DNA of 64,000 bases from Monosiga brevicollis MX1 (Eukaryota; Opisthokonta; Choanoflagellata; Craspedida; Salpingoecidae), in NCBI RefSeq assembly GCF_000002865.3, contig NW_001865058.1, positions 1 to 64,000 of the forward strand, written 5' to 3'. The notes under the pieces are model-generated. The model did not search any database and had not been told where the DNA came from. It was given only the letters and a program-made list of their open reading frames with translations. This document shows positions 45,723-56,501 of this stretch, one piece after another (positions within the stretch are counted from its first letter, which is position 1; each line of letters starts with the position of its first letter). The position numbers and the translations under genes were made by a program.

Positions 45723-46822
45723 CTACGGCATGTGAAGCGCCATCAGCTCGCTTTCTTGGTAACAGCTCTCATCCTTGGCGTAGATGGTCCGAATGCGCCC
45801 GACGAGCCGCTCCGGTAGCTCATCGGCCCGGATGATAAAGAGTGGCGCAAACTTGTGAAACTCTTCAGCAATGCACGCGCCGCGATCACTGGGATGACAT
45901 GCCGTCAAATAGCTCTCGTCGCGGTGCCGGTCGTGCAACTCGGCCGGACTTGGCGTCGCACACGTGCCCGAACGATTCAGGTCATACCGCGCCGAGAGAA
46001 AGTCCCACAGCTTCAGGGTGGCATTGGGCTTGGTCAAGTCGAGCGCAAAGCGCAACGAAGGAGGCGGTGGCTGCCGTGGCTGTGCATATGACAGAAACTC
46101 AACGGTTGGAAGAAAGTGATCGTTCACAGCCGCGAGTTGCTCGGCCGTTGAGAACAGGTCTAGAATCTTCTCCAACAGAGTAAACTTGTCCGGCTTGACA
46201 CTCTGCTCGGCCAGCAATGCCGTCACATCGTCATACTTGGTCAATGAGCCTATTATATTCGAGCCCAGCCGCCAGAGTCACAAGATATGAAGACCAGCAC
46301 GTGAGGCGAAAAACATCTTCTGGCACAAGGTCACGACCACCAAGACTGGTACTTACCTCTGCGAAAGGCTTCACCATACGCCGATAAAAATCGCGCCACG
46401 GGATCTCGAATCGCGGCAAAAAACTCCATGGGATGGTGCCCAAGTCTTTCTTCCATCTCTCCCTGATTCCGATATCGAAAGTTCTCCACGATGGTACCGT
46501 TGATGCAGTCGCAGGCCCGGGTGATCATCTGGCTCGCCGTGCTACCACCGGCCTTGAAGACATGCCACGACCCGAAAGCGGTGCTATTGGCCCCCGGCGG
46601 CATGCAAATATCAACGTAGGCAAACTTGAGCTTGCGAGCAAAGGGAAGGGACACCTCTTCTTGCGTGCAGCGGCGCCAAATGCTCGCCCGGGCACGCATC
46701 CTGGGCTCGAAGAGACGATCGCGAGAAGGAGACACTGGGCGTGGTTCAAGCCAAAACTGCATCAGCAACAGCACCACGACCCCAAAGAGAAACACCGCCA
46801 GCAGCGAGTTGCGCGTCGTCAT
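45723..46822 (-). CDS. Golgi-type sulfotransferase A
   Basis: Two exons, 46822-46357 and 46249-45723, about 330 residues. ATG 46822 precedes a type II signal anchor (LLAVFLFGVVVLLLMQFWL). The lumenal domain has the 5'-phosphosulfate loop HVFKAGGSTASQM and the 3'-phosphate motif AIRDPVARFLSAYGE. These are the two PAPS-binding signatures of membrane carbohydrate sulfotransferases. Several Cys (CDCINGT, GTCATP, GACIAEE, ESCYQE) could form disulfides, and NST, NGT and NAT are possible N-glycosylation sites. The splice (CGCAGAG, GTAAGT donor) keeps phase. Transfers sulfate to a glycan; acceptor unknown. Tandem paralogue of the gene at 47623-48872. Confidence 0.8.
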
Positions 46823-47622
46823 CTGACCGGTCAGCGGCTACCACTCGCTTCAGGACTACCCCGCCCTTCAAGGCCAAGGTTGCCACGCTTGCTGGGACAC
46901 GCCCCTCAATCTCAATCTCAAAAGCCACATAAACAACGTCTTGACCGAAAAACAATCTGCCATCATCGGCTCTCACGCTTGGCAGCCCCATCCAACAACA
47001 ACGTCCGCGGCATCCACTGCCGTGCACGCCACCCTCGCACGAGTTCCCTGTGCCGACTGCCTCGTGGGTCCTGAGCTGCGACCAGCGCTGGGAAAAGAAA
47101 ATTTTAAATTTTAAATTTTAAATTTAAATTTAAATTAAAACTTCATTTTGCATGTTACAGTCAATCGCTCTTTACATCCATGTTACTGTTCATGTAAAAC
47201 TTTTATAATTAGCATAACAGAACGTATGAAGTGAACACATGTTCCGCGCGTATCAATTCAACGGCGCGACTGATGCAAGCATGCATGCGAATGCAGTGCA
47301 TGCCAGCACCGCTCGTCGCCCGGCTGGGACTCGTCGTACAAGGGTTGAGCCTCGGACAGTGTACCCAATTAATTATGGTGGCATGAAAAGGCGTGCACGC
47401 TGGCACCGATGTTTAGGACGATGGAAAAACATGCGATTCATAATCTCCTATGCATGTCAATTAATCAGATTTCTGTTGATGCCATCTTGCTGACACTGAG
47501 CAACAGAGAGCCAGATAAGCGCGGCGCGATCATCGAGGGCAGATCTCAAAGGCCAGGGCTCAGGTGTGCGGTTATGAAACCCTGGGTGACAAGAGGCGCC
47601 CGTCGAAAGGTGGCAATGTGGT
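46823..47622. other. Spacer between sulfotransferase copies, AT-rich island 47095-47215
   Basis: Mostly unremarkable. 47100-47140 is a run of TTTAAATTTAAA-like repeats, followed by CATGTAAAACTTTTATAATT at about 47190. This island resembles those at 49.0-49.2 kb upstream of copy B, so each sulfotransferase gene has an AT island upstream of its start. Confidence 0.5.
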
Positions 47623-48872
47623 CTAGACAAGACTCCGAGCAATCAGCTCGCTTTCTTGGTAACAGCTCTCATCTTTGGCGTAGATGGTCCGAATGCGCCC
47701 GACGAGCCGCTCCGGTAGCTCGGCGACCCGGATAATAAAGAGTGGCGCAAACTTCTGAAACTCTTCAGCGATGCACGCGCCGCGATCACTGGGATAACAT
47801 GCCGTCAAATAGCTCTCGTCGCGATGCCGGTCGTGCAACTCGGCCGGACTTGGCGTCGCACACGTGCCCGAACGATTCAGGTCATACCGCGCCGAGAGAA
47901 AGTCCCACAGCTTCAGGGTGGCATTGGGCTTGGTCAAGTCGAGCGCAAAGCGCAACGAAGGAGGCGGTGGCTGCCGTGGCTGTGCAAATGACAGAAACTC
48001 AACGGTTGGAAGAAAGTGATCGTTCACCGCCGCGAGTTGCTCGGCCGTTGAGAACAGGTCTAGAATCTTCTCCAACAGAACAATCTTGTTCCGTGGGGTC
48101 TCTCCCTTGGCCAAAAGCCTCCGTACGCTTCGGATCTTGGTGAACGACCCTATACAATACCGATCATGACCGATAAATGACCGATATGGGAAACACGGGA
48201 GACCAACAGGCAAATGTTCAGCGGTCAGTGACTGCAAGCTTCCAGGTTCCTTGAACGGGACCAGAGCGACGAGGCACATAGGCAGCCAGGGCAAGTGTGC
48301 GAGTGATCGAGCGTACGTGTTCAAACACGAGCACATACATACACAAACACAGACACATCCACGTACATAGACACATACACACCTCTGCGAAAGGCTTCAC
48401 CATACGCCGATAAAAATCGCGCCACGGGATCTCGAATCGCGGCAAAGAACTCCACGGGATGGTGCCCAAGTCTTTCTTCCATTTCTTCTAGACTCCGATA
48501 TCGAAAGCTCTCCAGGAGGGTACCGTTGATGCAGTCGCAGGCCCGGGTGATCATCTGGCTCGCCGTGCTACCACCGGCCTTGAAGACATGCCACGACCCG
48601 AACGCGGTGCTATTGGCTCCCGGGGGCACGCAAATGTCAATGTAGGTGTAGTGAAGATTGCGGCGAAACGGGACGGCCATCTCATCCCGTGAGCAATGTC
48701 TCCAAGTCTCTGCTCGGGCACGCATTCTCGACTCGGCTACACGGTTGCGCCAGGACGTTGAGATCGAGCGCGCGTTGATCGAGACGTTGAGCAGCACCAA
48801 GAGCAAAACCCCCCATGAAAGGCCTCCCCACAGTGAGCGCTGGCACCAGGCGATGCCCGCATGCCGCGTCAT
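47623..48872 (-). CDS. Golgi-type sulfotransferase B
   Basis: Two exons, 48872-48383 and 48149-47623. ATG 48872 with a signal anchor (LSWGVLLLVLLNVSINA). HVFKAGGSTASQM and AIRDPVARFLSAYGE are identical to copy A. The anchor, the stem region and the first codons of exon 2 differ clearly (KIRSVRRLLAKGETPRNK versus KYDDVTALLAEQSVKPDK), while the rest of exon 2 is almost identical at DNA level. The intron is about 233 bases, includes a CA/TA-rich stretch and is unlike the intron of A. The C-terminus is ELIARSLV versus ELMALHMP. Same predicted reaction as A. Confidence 0.8.
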
Positions 48873-49333
48873 CGTTTCCCCCGGATCATCAGAAACTGCG
48901 ACGACAATCTCTCCTTGTCACCGAGCATCACAGGCAAGACGCAGGCGGACAACACACCTGTTCATTTGCACGCGATCGATCCGAAGCACCTGCAAGAAAT
49001 TCAAATCGGATGTAAAGTTTTAAATGCTGTTTTTTAAAAAAGACTTGATCATGCACAAATGTCATGTAAAACTTAAAGTTTTATGACGCTCGACCAAATT
49101 AAATTTTCAAACTTTTGTTTGACAACATCCGATGCATCTTGTGATGGCTGCCACGATGATGACATGTAAAACTTTAATTTAATTTAATTTTAAGATCAAA
49201 ATTTCCAGTTTTTTTAATAAAAATTTATAATTTCTGCAGCCTTGACCCGCAAGGAGACAGGGCACGGGCATCACAGGCACCGCTCTCTGGTCTTGATGCC
49301 CTTTGGAAGATCAGGGGACGTGTGCATGGCAAG
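48873..49333. promoter_or_regulatory. Divergent spacer with AT-rich island
   Basis: Head-to-head gap between sulfotransferase B and the TMEM223-like gene. 49010-49235 is AT-rich with two copies of CATGTAAAACTT (about 49063 and 49163) and nearby TTTAAATG/AATTTAATTTAATTTTAA runs. Probably contains both promoters; no defined element. Confidence 0.45.
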
Positions 49334-50643
49334 ATGGCGGCGGCAGTGCAGGCCATGAAGGGGGTGATGGGCTCATTTCGAAGGAGTGTGATGACCCCTG
49401 CTGGCAGCTGGATGCGCAGCCCTCTAGCGTCAAACTTGGGGGTGGCCTCGCGGCGCTGTTTCTCCTCGACCCGGCAAACTTGGGCGCGCCAGCCTTCGCT
49501 GCGCCCGGCTCCCGGAAAGGGGCCTGCCTCTTCCAGCACCAAGCCCGCGCGTTCGGGTTCCACCAGTCATGCAGCCAAGCCCTCTGCCGCCGCGGCGGGG
49601 GGCGCGGCGACCCACTCGTCGGCTGGGGATGTCCTCGTTTTTAGCTGCGAGCGTACGGGCTTTATCCGGCTCATGAAAGCTGCTGCCTTTTCCCAAGTCA
49701 CACTCTGGATCTCAGCTGGTGAGTTGCTGTTGGGTGATTCTGGCAACTGGGCTCGCCCTTGACGTCGCCTATATTTTGGGGGGTCTCTTTTCTGTGACCT
49801 CACTGCACAAGGCTTTGGTCATGCAAACATGCCTTGTCGAAGCTCATCACCTGCCTCGTTCGTGCGACTCATGCCTTGACCGCTTTGATTGATCTGCATG
49901 CATCCCTCTTTCCTTCTTTCAAAAGCAACACTTGCTCCCCAGATGCGGGAGGAAGGGGCGTTGGTAGGTCCCATGCGCTGAGGCAGACGCACACATCTTG
50001 GCGCTCCGCAAATCCTACCTGGGACCCCCATGACTCCACTGCTGAACCTATTTGACACGCCCATCTGCCGACTGTTTAGGACGGCAAGGCCAGCTCCTCC
50101 ACAAGGTTTGGGTGGACGTTTGCAAGCCTGATGATGGCCGTCATGTTCCTTGGCCTTGGCATCTACGTCCCACGCCGGTGAGCCCTCTACCTACACAGGG
50201 AGCCACTGATGGGCTGCTGCCAACTCATTCCTGATGTTTGATGGGCCGCAGCTATGTGAGCAGGCTCTACACGACGGGCCAGGGCCAACTGCGAATCCAA
50301 ACGTACAATTACTGGGGTCGCCGTAGCTTTGAGGTACGCCGTCACCCAACTTTGCTCCCCTCCCTCCCCCCCCTCTGTTCCATCTGCTCAGCGCTTGGCT
50401 TTTGACTGGTGAGGCCTTTGATGGCTGTCTCTCCTCAATGACACCATGACTGTGCCGCCTCCCGAGCAGATGCCGGTCAGCGAGTTGTTGATGACGACTC
50501 GACAAACCACGGCCGTCGCCAACAGCGTGGTCACCTTTCGCATTCCCGGCCATCGCTTCTTCTACATGCTTGACGGAACCAATGGAACCCTGCACAACCA
50601 ATCGGCGTACAACCTAATTGTGCGCCAGGCTCGGCAGTTTTAA
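49334..50643 (+). CDS. TMEM223: TMEM223-like mitochondrial membrane protein
   Basis: ATG 49334 (MAAAVQAMKGVMGSFRRSVM) starts a basic mitochondrial presequence ending near RRCFSST. The first exon then reads GDVLVFSCERTGFIRLMKAA, the conserved entry of TMEM223, and ends at a GTGAGT near 49718. Later exons give a transmembrane helix (TFASLMMAVMFLGLGIYV, about 50080-50177), YVSRLYTTGQGQLRIQTYNY, and the C-terminal exon from about 50470 (MPVSELLMTTRQ, FRIPGHRFFYMLDGTNG), ending at TAA 50643. The joins of a possible small second exon near 49943-49970 are not resolved: the phases I tried do not match. TMEM223 is an inner-membrane protein linked to complex IV biogenesis. Confidence 0.65.
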
Positions 50644-51886
50644 GCCAAACTTTGAACCTTGTTCTCGGTGCCTTTTGCCACACTCCCCGCTCGCTGGCGC
50701 AGCCTCCCGCGCCGCGTTTTCTCCCAAACTCTTCCAATCGATCCAAAGAGCACACGCAGCTACGGAATTTGCACATTTTCTCTCTTCTTCCTGGGAGTAG
50801 CAGCCGCCCAGCCCACTAGACAACATGACTTTTCTCCAGTTGCTAGGTTATGTTAGTGTGAGCTGAAGCTCTTTGATTCATTCAGCCAAAAGTACTGTGG
50901 GGCGCTGAACGACGAGCACACCGCGTTTTATACATGGCCGTTGTTTTTGTCTAGGAGCTGTTTGTGGTGGTGAGCAGCGCCGAGTGAGGCTCGGAAAGGA
51001 TATACATGTTGAGTTGACACTCGATGCAACCGTCCTGAAAGCCAACCGAAAACATTGAGCCCCATTGAGCCCGATATAGCCCAGCATTCACGCCCCGTTC
51101 GAGGCCCTGCGCCGAAAATGCTTTAAAAATTCAGTCAAAAATAAGTCGAAGATTAGAGAGGGAACAAATCGTCATGGGTTTTCAAATATTAGTTACACAG
51201 CAATCTGCAGGTGCCTGCACGAGAGAGAGAGGAGAGAAGAGAGAAGAAGAGAGAAGAGAGAGAAGAAGAGAGAAGAGAGAAGAGAGAAGAGGAGAGAAGA
51301 GAGAGAAGAGAGAGAAGAGAGAGAAGAGAGAGAAGAGAGAGAAGAGAGAGAAGAGAGAAGAAGAGAGAAGAGAGAGAGAGAGAGAAGAGAGAAGAGAGAA
51401 GAGAGAAGAGAGAAGAGAGAAGAGACACACACACGCAAGCGCGTGCGTGCTGGCTGCCTCCAACAACCAGCAGTTACAAACGGTAGCGCAGTGGTAAGAG
51501 AAAGAGAGAGAGAGAGAGAGAGCGCACTTCAAGCCTTTTTATTGCCTTTTGTTCCAGTGGTCAAAAGGGTCGGTCAGTGGGAAAAAAAAAAAGAAGAAAA
51601 ACGGCAGTCGGGTTGTTCGGGGCGAGGGGTGCTGGCGGCTGGATCTGGAGTTGTGGTTGGGGGAACGGGAGGGGGTGCTTGGGCATCATTGCCGTGGAGG
51701 CATGGGGTTACTTTTGGGAAGAAAATCAAGCATGGGTTGGAGAGTGCGGGGGACTGGCTGCCTGGCTTTGTGGACCAACCGGCTGCTGACTCACGCTCGT
51801 TTGTGGACGGGTTTGATAGCGCCTCTCCTTTTGGTGGTGACCCCCTTTGCCCTCTTGAGGATATCCTTCTCTCCAGCACCCGCACA
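50644..51886. repeat. Spacer with GA-rich microsatellite
   Basis: 51222-51424 is a purine tract of GAGAGAAGA units, with (GA)n again at 51500-51520 and an A run at 51582-51591. No gene recognised. The last few hundred bases before 51887 should hold the promoter of the trifunctional enzyme gene. Confidence 0.7.
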
Positions 51887-53324
51887 ATGGCGTTGCGGGC
51901 GATGCAGACGCTGAGTGAGTCCACTTTGATCCGTGTCTGGTGGGCTCGGTGGCGATCGCCACCCTGCTGGCTTAATGAGTGACTCGTTCTCGTTGTTCGT
52001 CATCGTGCTCATTCGGCCGCGTTTCATCCTCTTCCTCTTTCCTGTGTAGCGCGCACCGTGCGCATGGCGCCAGCTCAGTCGACCGTGGCTCGTCACATGT
52101 CAGCCGCGACTCCCGCTGGTATGTTTGGCCTGGGTCCCTCATCTTTCATCTCAACCCTCCGCAGAGGGCACGTGCGGATGCAAGATTTCTCGCTCTTCCA
52201 ATGTTTCCCTCTGACGCCTGCACGCAGTGCTCGACACGCCATTCTCATTCCCATCTTACCCTCACCACCTTTCTTCTTTGGCATATCGCTTCGCCTATTT
52301 TTTTTTTTTTTTCGATGGCACATGATGGCGCTTGAACCGGTCCTGGGTGTTCCCTCCAATGCGAATGTTCAGCTGGCGAGGCTCAGAAGAAGAGCAACGT
52401 GAGCTTTACCGTCGATGCCGATGGCATCGCGACCGTCGTCTTTGACCAGCAGGGCTCCAAGGTCAACACCCTCTCCATGGACATGAGCGATGAAGTTCAG
52501 CGTGTCATGCAGCAACTCGAGTCGGACCCCAAGGTCCGCGCTTGCGTCATCACCTCGGGCAAGCCTGATTGCTTCGTTGCCGGCGCCGATATCAACATGT
52601 TCACCCGCTGCAAGGTAAAAACCGCCGCCGGCACTCCGCTTGCACTTGCGCAAATCAGAAGGCATACCAATTCTAAAATTCTTCTGGCCTATTCAAAGCC
52701 CATCAAATCCTAAGCTCCGTTCAATCTCACCGTTCTTTTCTGGCTCAACCAGACTCAGGAGGATCTCATCAACATTTCCAAGCCTGCGCAAGACATGTTC
52801 CTCAAGTTTGCCCAGTACGTCATTCTTAATTTTACGTTGACCTCCTCTGAGATCCTGTTCAAGCTCACGTGGCACGTGTCTCCTCGCGTTCTTGGCGATG
52901 CTCGTAGGGGCAAGCCCAAGGTGGCGGCTATCCACGGTACCTGCATGGGTGGTGGTCTAGAACTGGCTTTGGCCTGCGACTATCGCATTGCCACTGACCA
53001 CCCCAAGACAGTCATGTCCCTCCCTGAGGTGATGCTGGGCATCTTGCCCGGTGCGGGTGGCACCCAGCGCCTGCCGGCCCTCGTCGGTCTTCAGGCAGCA
53101 CTCCCCATGATGCTTACGGGCCAGCGCATCAAGGCGAAGAAGGCCAAGAAGATGAAGCTGGTGGACCAAACTGCCGATCCCTTTGCCCTCGAGTCTGCCG
53201 CCAAGCAAGCCGCCAAGGGTCTGGCTGATGGCGTACGTAGATTTTGATTTGCGCGCACACCCACCACCCACCCACCCACCCACACACACACACCCACACA
53301 CACACACACACACACCCACACACA

Positions 53325-53355
<31 letters not shown>

Positions 53356-55361
53356 CAAATATACTTTCTCTGTGAGACACGCAGAGAAAGAGCAAAGTCC
53401 ATGTCAATGAAAGGGAAAAGGGGGGGAGGAGAGGGAGACAACCAACACCCAATCCCCACTTGTTATAGCATCGCATGCCAGCACGAATTTCCAGCCTTAA
53501 ATGCGATGCAAACACTGATTCTGTGTCGCCGACCATGCTTCAATAGAAGCTCAAGCCGAACCGCGAGGTCAAGGGCTTGCAAAAGCTGATTCGTTACTTT
53601 GTCGAGGACGTCGAGTACACCCGCAACCTGGTTTTCAAGAAGGCCCGCGAGCAGGTCATGAAGCAGACCAAGGGCGTGTACCCCGCTCCCCTCAAGGTCA
53701 GCACAATGCTTTTGCCTCGGAACACACGGCACATTTTTGGCACACCTTTCATGCAAAAGCCGTTGAGGGTGTGGCTAACCTTACTTTGCGCGCCTCTGTT
53801 TCATTAGATCATTGATGTGCTGGAGACGAGCGCCAAGCATGGCTTTGGCTCACCCGAGGGCTATCGTGCCGAGCACATGGGCTTTGCCGAGTTGGGTCTG
53901 ACGCCCGAATCGCGCAACCTGGTCACCATCTACTTTGCGCAGACGGCCTCGAAGAAGAACCCCTTTGGCAAGCCCTCTGTGGCGGACAAGAAGGTGGGCG
54001 TCCTGGGCGCCGGCCTGATGGGCGCTGGTATTGCTGAGGTTACCGTGAACAACGCGAAGAAGGACGCCGTCATGAAGGACGCCAAGTCCGAGGGTCTGGC
54101 TCGTGGCTTGAGCCAGATCTATGGCAACCTGGACAAGAAGGCACGCCGCAAGAGCATCTCGACCTTTGAACGCGACTCGATCATGTCCCGTGTCACGGGC
54201 GTGTCGGATGCCGATAGCAACTGGCAGCAACACTTCAAGGACGTGGACATGATCATTGAGGCCGTCTTTGAGAACGTGGATCTGAAGCACAAGGTCATTC
54301 GTGAGTACGAGGCCGTGACCCCCGACCATTGCGTCTTTGCCACCAACACCTCGGCCATCCCTATTTCCAAGCTGGCCGAGGCCAGCAAGCGCCCCGACAA
54401 GTTTGTGGGCATGCACTACTTTTCTCCCGTGGACAAGATGCCCCTGCTTGAGATTATCCGTCACCCCGGCACGTCGGACGACACTGTCGCGCGCGTTTAC
54501 GACATGGGCCTGAAGCAGGGCAAGACCCCCATCATCGTCAAGGATGTGCCCGGATTTTACGTCAACCGCTGCCTGGGCCCCTTCATGGATGAGGGCATGG
54601 CCCTGCTCCTGGATGGTGCCAAGATTAAGGACCTGGACTCGGCGTTGACCAAGTTTGGCTTCCCCGTGGGCCCCATGACACTGATTGATGAGGTGGGCTT
54701 GGACGTTGCCAACAACGTGGCCAAGTTCCTGGCCACCGACCTGGGTGCCCGCGTGGGCACGGCCGACCCCACGATGCTGGACCAGGTTCTGGCCAAGGGC
54801 TGGTACGGTCGCAAGAGCGGCAAGGGCATGCACATTTTCCCCGCGGGTAAGGGCAAGAAGACGGTCAACCCGGAGATGGAGGCCATGATTGAGGAGGTCA
54901 TCAAGCAGCGTGGCAAGCCCAGCAGCGGCCTGCTTTCCGAGGAGGACCTGCAGCTGCGCATGGTGTCGCGCTTTTGCAACGAGACAGCCCTCTGCCTCCA
55001 GGACGACATCATCACTGATCCCACAGCTGGTGGTAAGTTTTTTTTTCTTTCTCAAGCCTCACCCAAGCCTCACTGACGGACTGACTGACTGACTGTTGAT
55101 CCTTTGTTTCCTTGTGTACACGCGCGTTCAACTCATTCGGCGGCCACTGATTGGGGCGTTTGCATATGAATAGACATTGGCGCCGTGTTTGGCATTGGCT
55201 TTGCTCCCTTCCGTGGCGGGCCTTTCCGCTTCATGGATGCCTACGGCGTGAGCAAGCTGGTTGATCGCATGCAGCGCTACCAGGACGTGTTTGGCGCGCA
55301 GTTTGAGCCCTGCCAGCTGCTCAAGGACATGGCCAAGGACAACCGCAAGTTTCACAACTAG
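51887..55361 (+). CDS. HADHA: Mitochondrial trifunctional enzyme alpha subunit
   Basis: Nine-exon model: 51887-51914, 52050-52118, 52373-52614, 52753-52814, 52908-53232, 53547-53696, 53808-55032, 55174-55361, with one join (52814|52908) splitting a codon; about 760 residues. A mitochondrial presequence ([29 protein letters not shown]) leads to an enoyl-CoA hydratase domain: oxyanion-hole GADINMF and [20 protein letters not shown], catalytic Glu in [19 protein letters not shown]. The 3-hydroxyacyl-CoA dehydrogenase half has NAD fold [14 protein letters not shown], catalytic His in [16 protein letters not shown], and [10 protein letters not shown], plus the C-terminal helical domain ([18 protein letters not shown]). 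It catalyses the second and third steps of long-chain beta-oxidation; the thiolase beta subunit is not in this window. One intron carries a roughly 95-base (CA)n. Confidence 0.95.
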
Positions 55362-56125
55362 AACCGATACCCTGCCAGCCACTGCTAATTCCTTGGTGAA
55401 GTGTGTGACTTTCCCTCCGCCACAGTCAGCCGGTGGCTGCCTTTTGACAACCCCACTTGCTTCTTTTTTTTTTTTCTTTTCCGAAATTCATCAACGATTG
55501 GTTGAAAAAGTATTTTACTTTGTTCTTTGAAGAAGCATCTTTATTGTCAGCTTGTCAGCTAGTTTTAGTTTTTGCGAATAGTTCTGCGCATAAAATTCCT
55601 GCGATCTTTATTCAGTATCAAGCGGTGACACGTCACATCCTTTTGGTGTGCCTTACTTCTTCCCCTATGACCTAACACACCCCCTTAGGCGGTTCTGAAA
55701 TGGCAGCCGGCATGGCATTGAGAGCTGGTGACGGCCGTGTCTTGGTCCCATGGTTCTTGCTGCTCCAGGTGTGGGCTTGTGAGCCTTTGGCAAACAAGGA
55801 GGAGAGCCTCGGATCTCGGCTGCCGTCGGCATACTTGACGTGTGCTTGACGAGCTGGAAGTTGAAGGAAGATCTTGGCCGGTGACGTGGCGACGCCCCAG
55901 AAGCTTCCGGAGAGACGCAAGCAAACTCTGCGGTTCGGTTCAGAGAAGGCGCTTCAGCAGCTTGGCAGCACAAAGGCATTTCCAAGGTGAAAGAGAGATA
56001 AAACCAGAAGCGGAAGGAAACTGAGAGAAGCGATGAATGTGTCTCGATGCAAGATTTCGAATAGACTTGTCGTACTTTTTATCTCTTTAACGTTTCTCAA
56101 AAATCTTTTCTCTGAGGTGGCACAG

Positions 56126-56160
<35 letters not shown>

Positions 56161-56501
56161 AGTGGGTCGGAGCAGCATTTTACAACTTGAGCCGGTAAGC
56201 AACAAGAGACGTTTGCCGTCCTGCTGCGGCTGCGGCTGCTGGATCAGTGAGATGGGATGGCTGTTCGATGACCACTGACAGGAAAGGGCAGAGGTGCTCT
56301 TGTCAGTGGTGGGAGTGAGGTCTCTGTGGATAGTGCATATGCGAGGCGGCGGCAGCTGAGCATGGACCCACTAAGCTTTCCCTCTGCTTTTTTTTTGGTC
56401 GATATGCTCCACTGACTTGTGTTCCGCCCACCACTTGCTCATTCCTCTGCTTCTGCTTCTGGCCGCGATTGCTGCATAGACTTCACGTCTCAGATAGCAT
56501 C
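55362..56501. other. Spacer upstream of BiP
   Basis: Contains (GA)n at about 56130-56158 and a T run at 55465-55475. No gene seen. The region just upstream of 56502 should include the ER-stress-responsive promoter expected of BiP; I did not find a full CCAAT-N9-CCACG element. Confidence 0.4.

Noticed and set aside
51174-51532. Arg/Glu (plus) and Ser/Leu (minus) frames
   Set aside because: Made by the GAGAGAAGA tract.
53850-55055. Minus-strand frame of about 400 codons
   Set aside because: It is antisense to the long HADHA exon and is an effect of strong C-ending codon bias; the plus strand has complete hydratase/dehydrogenase motifs.
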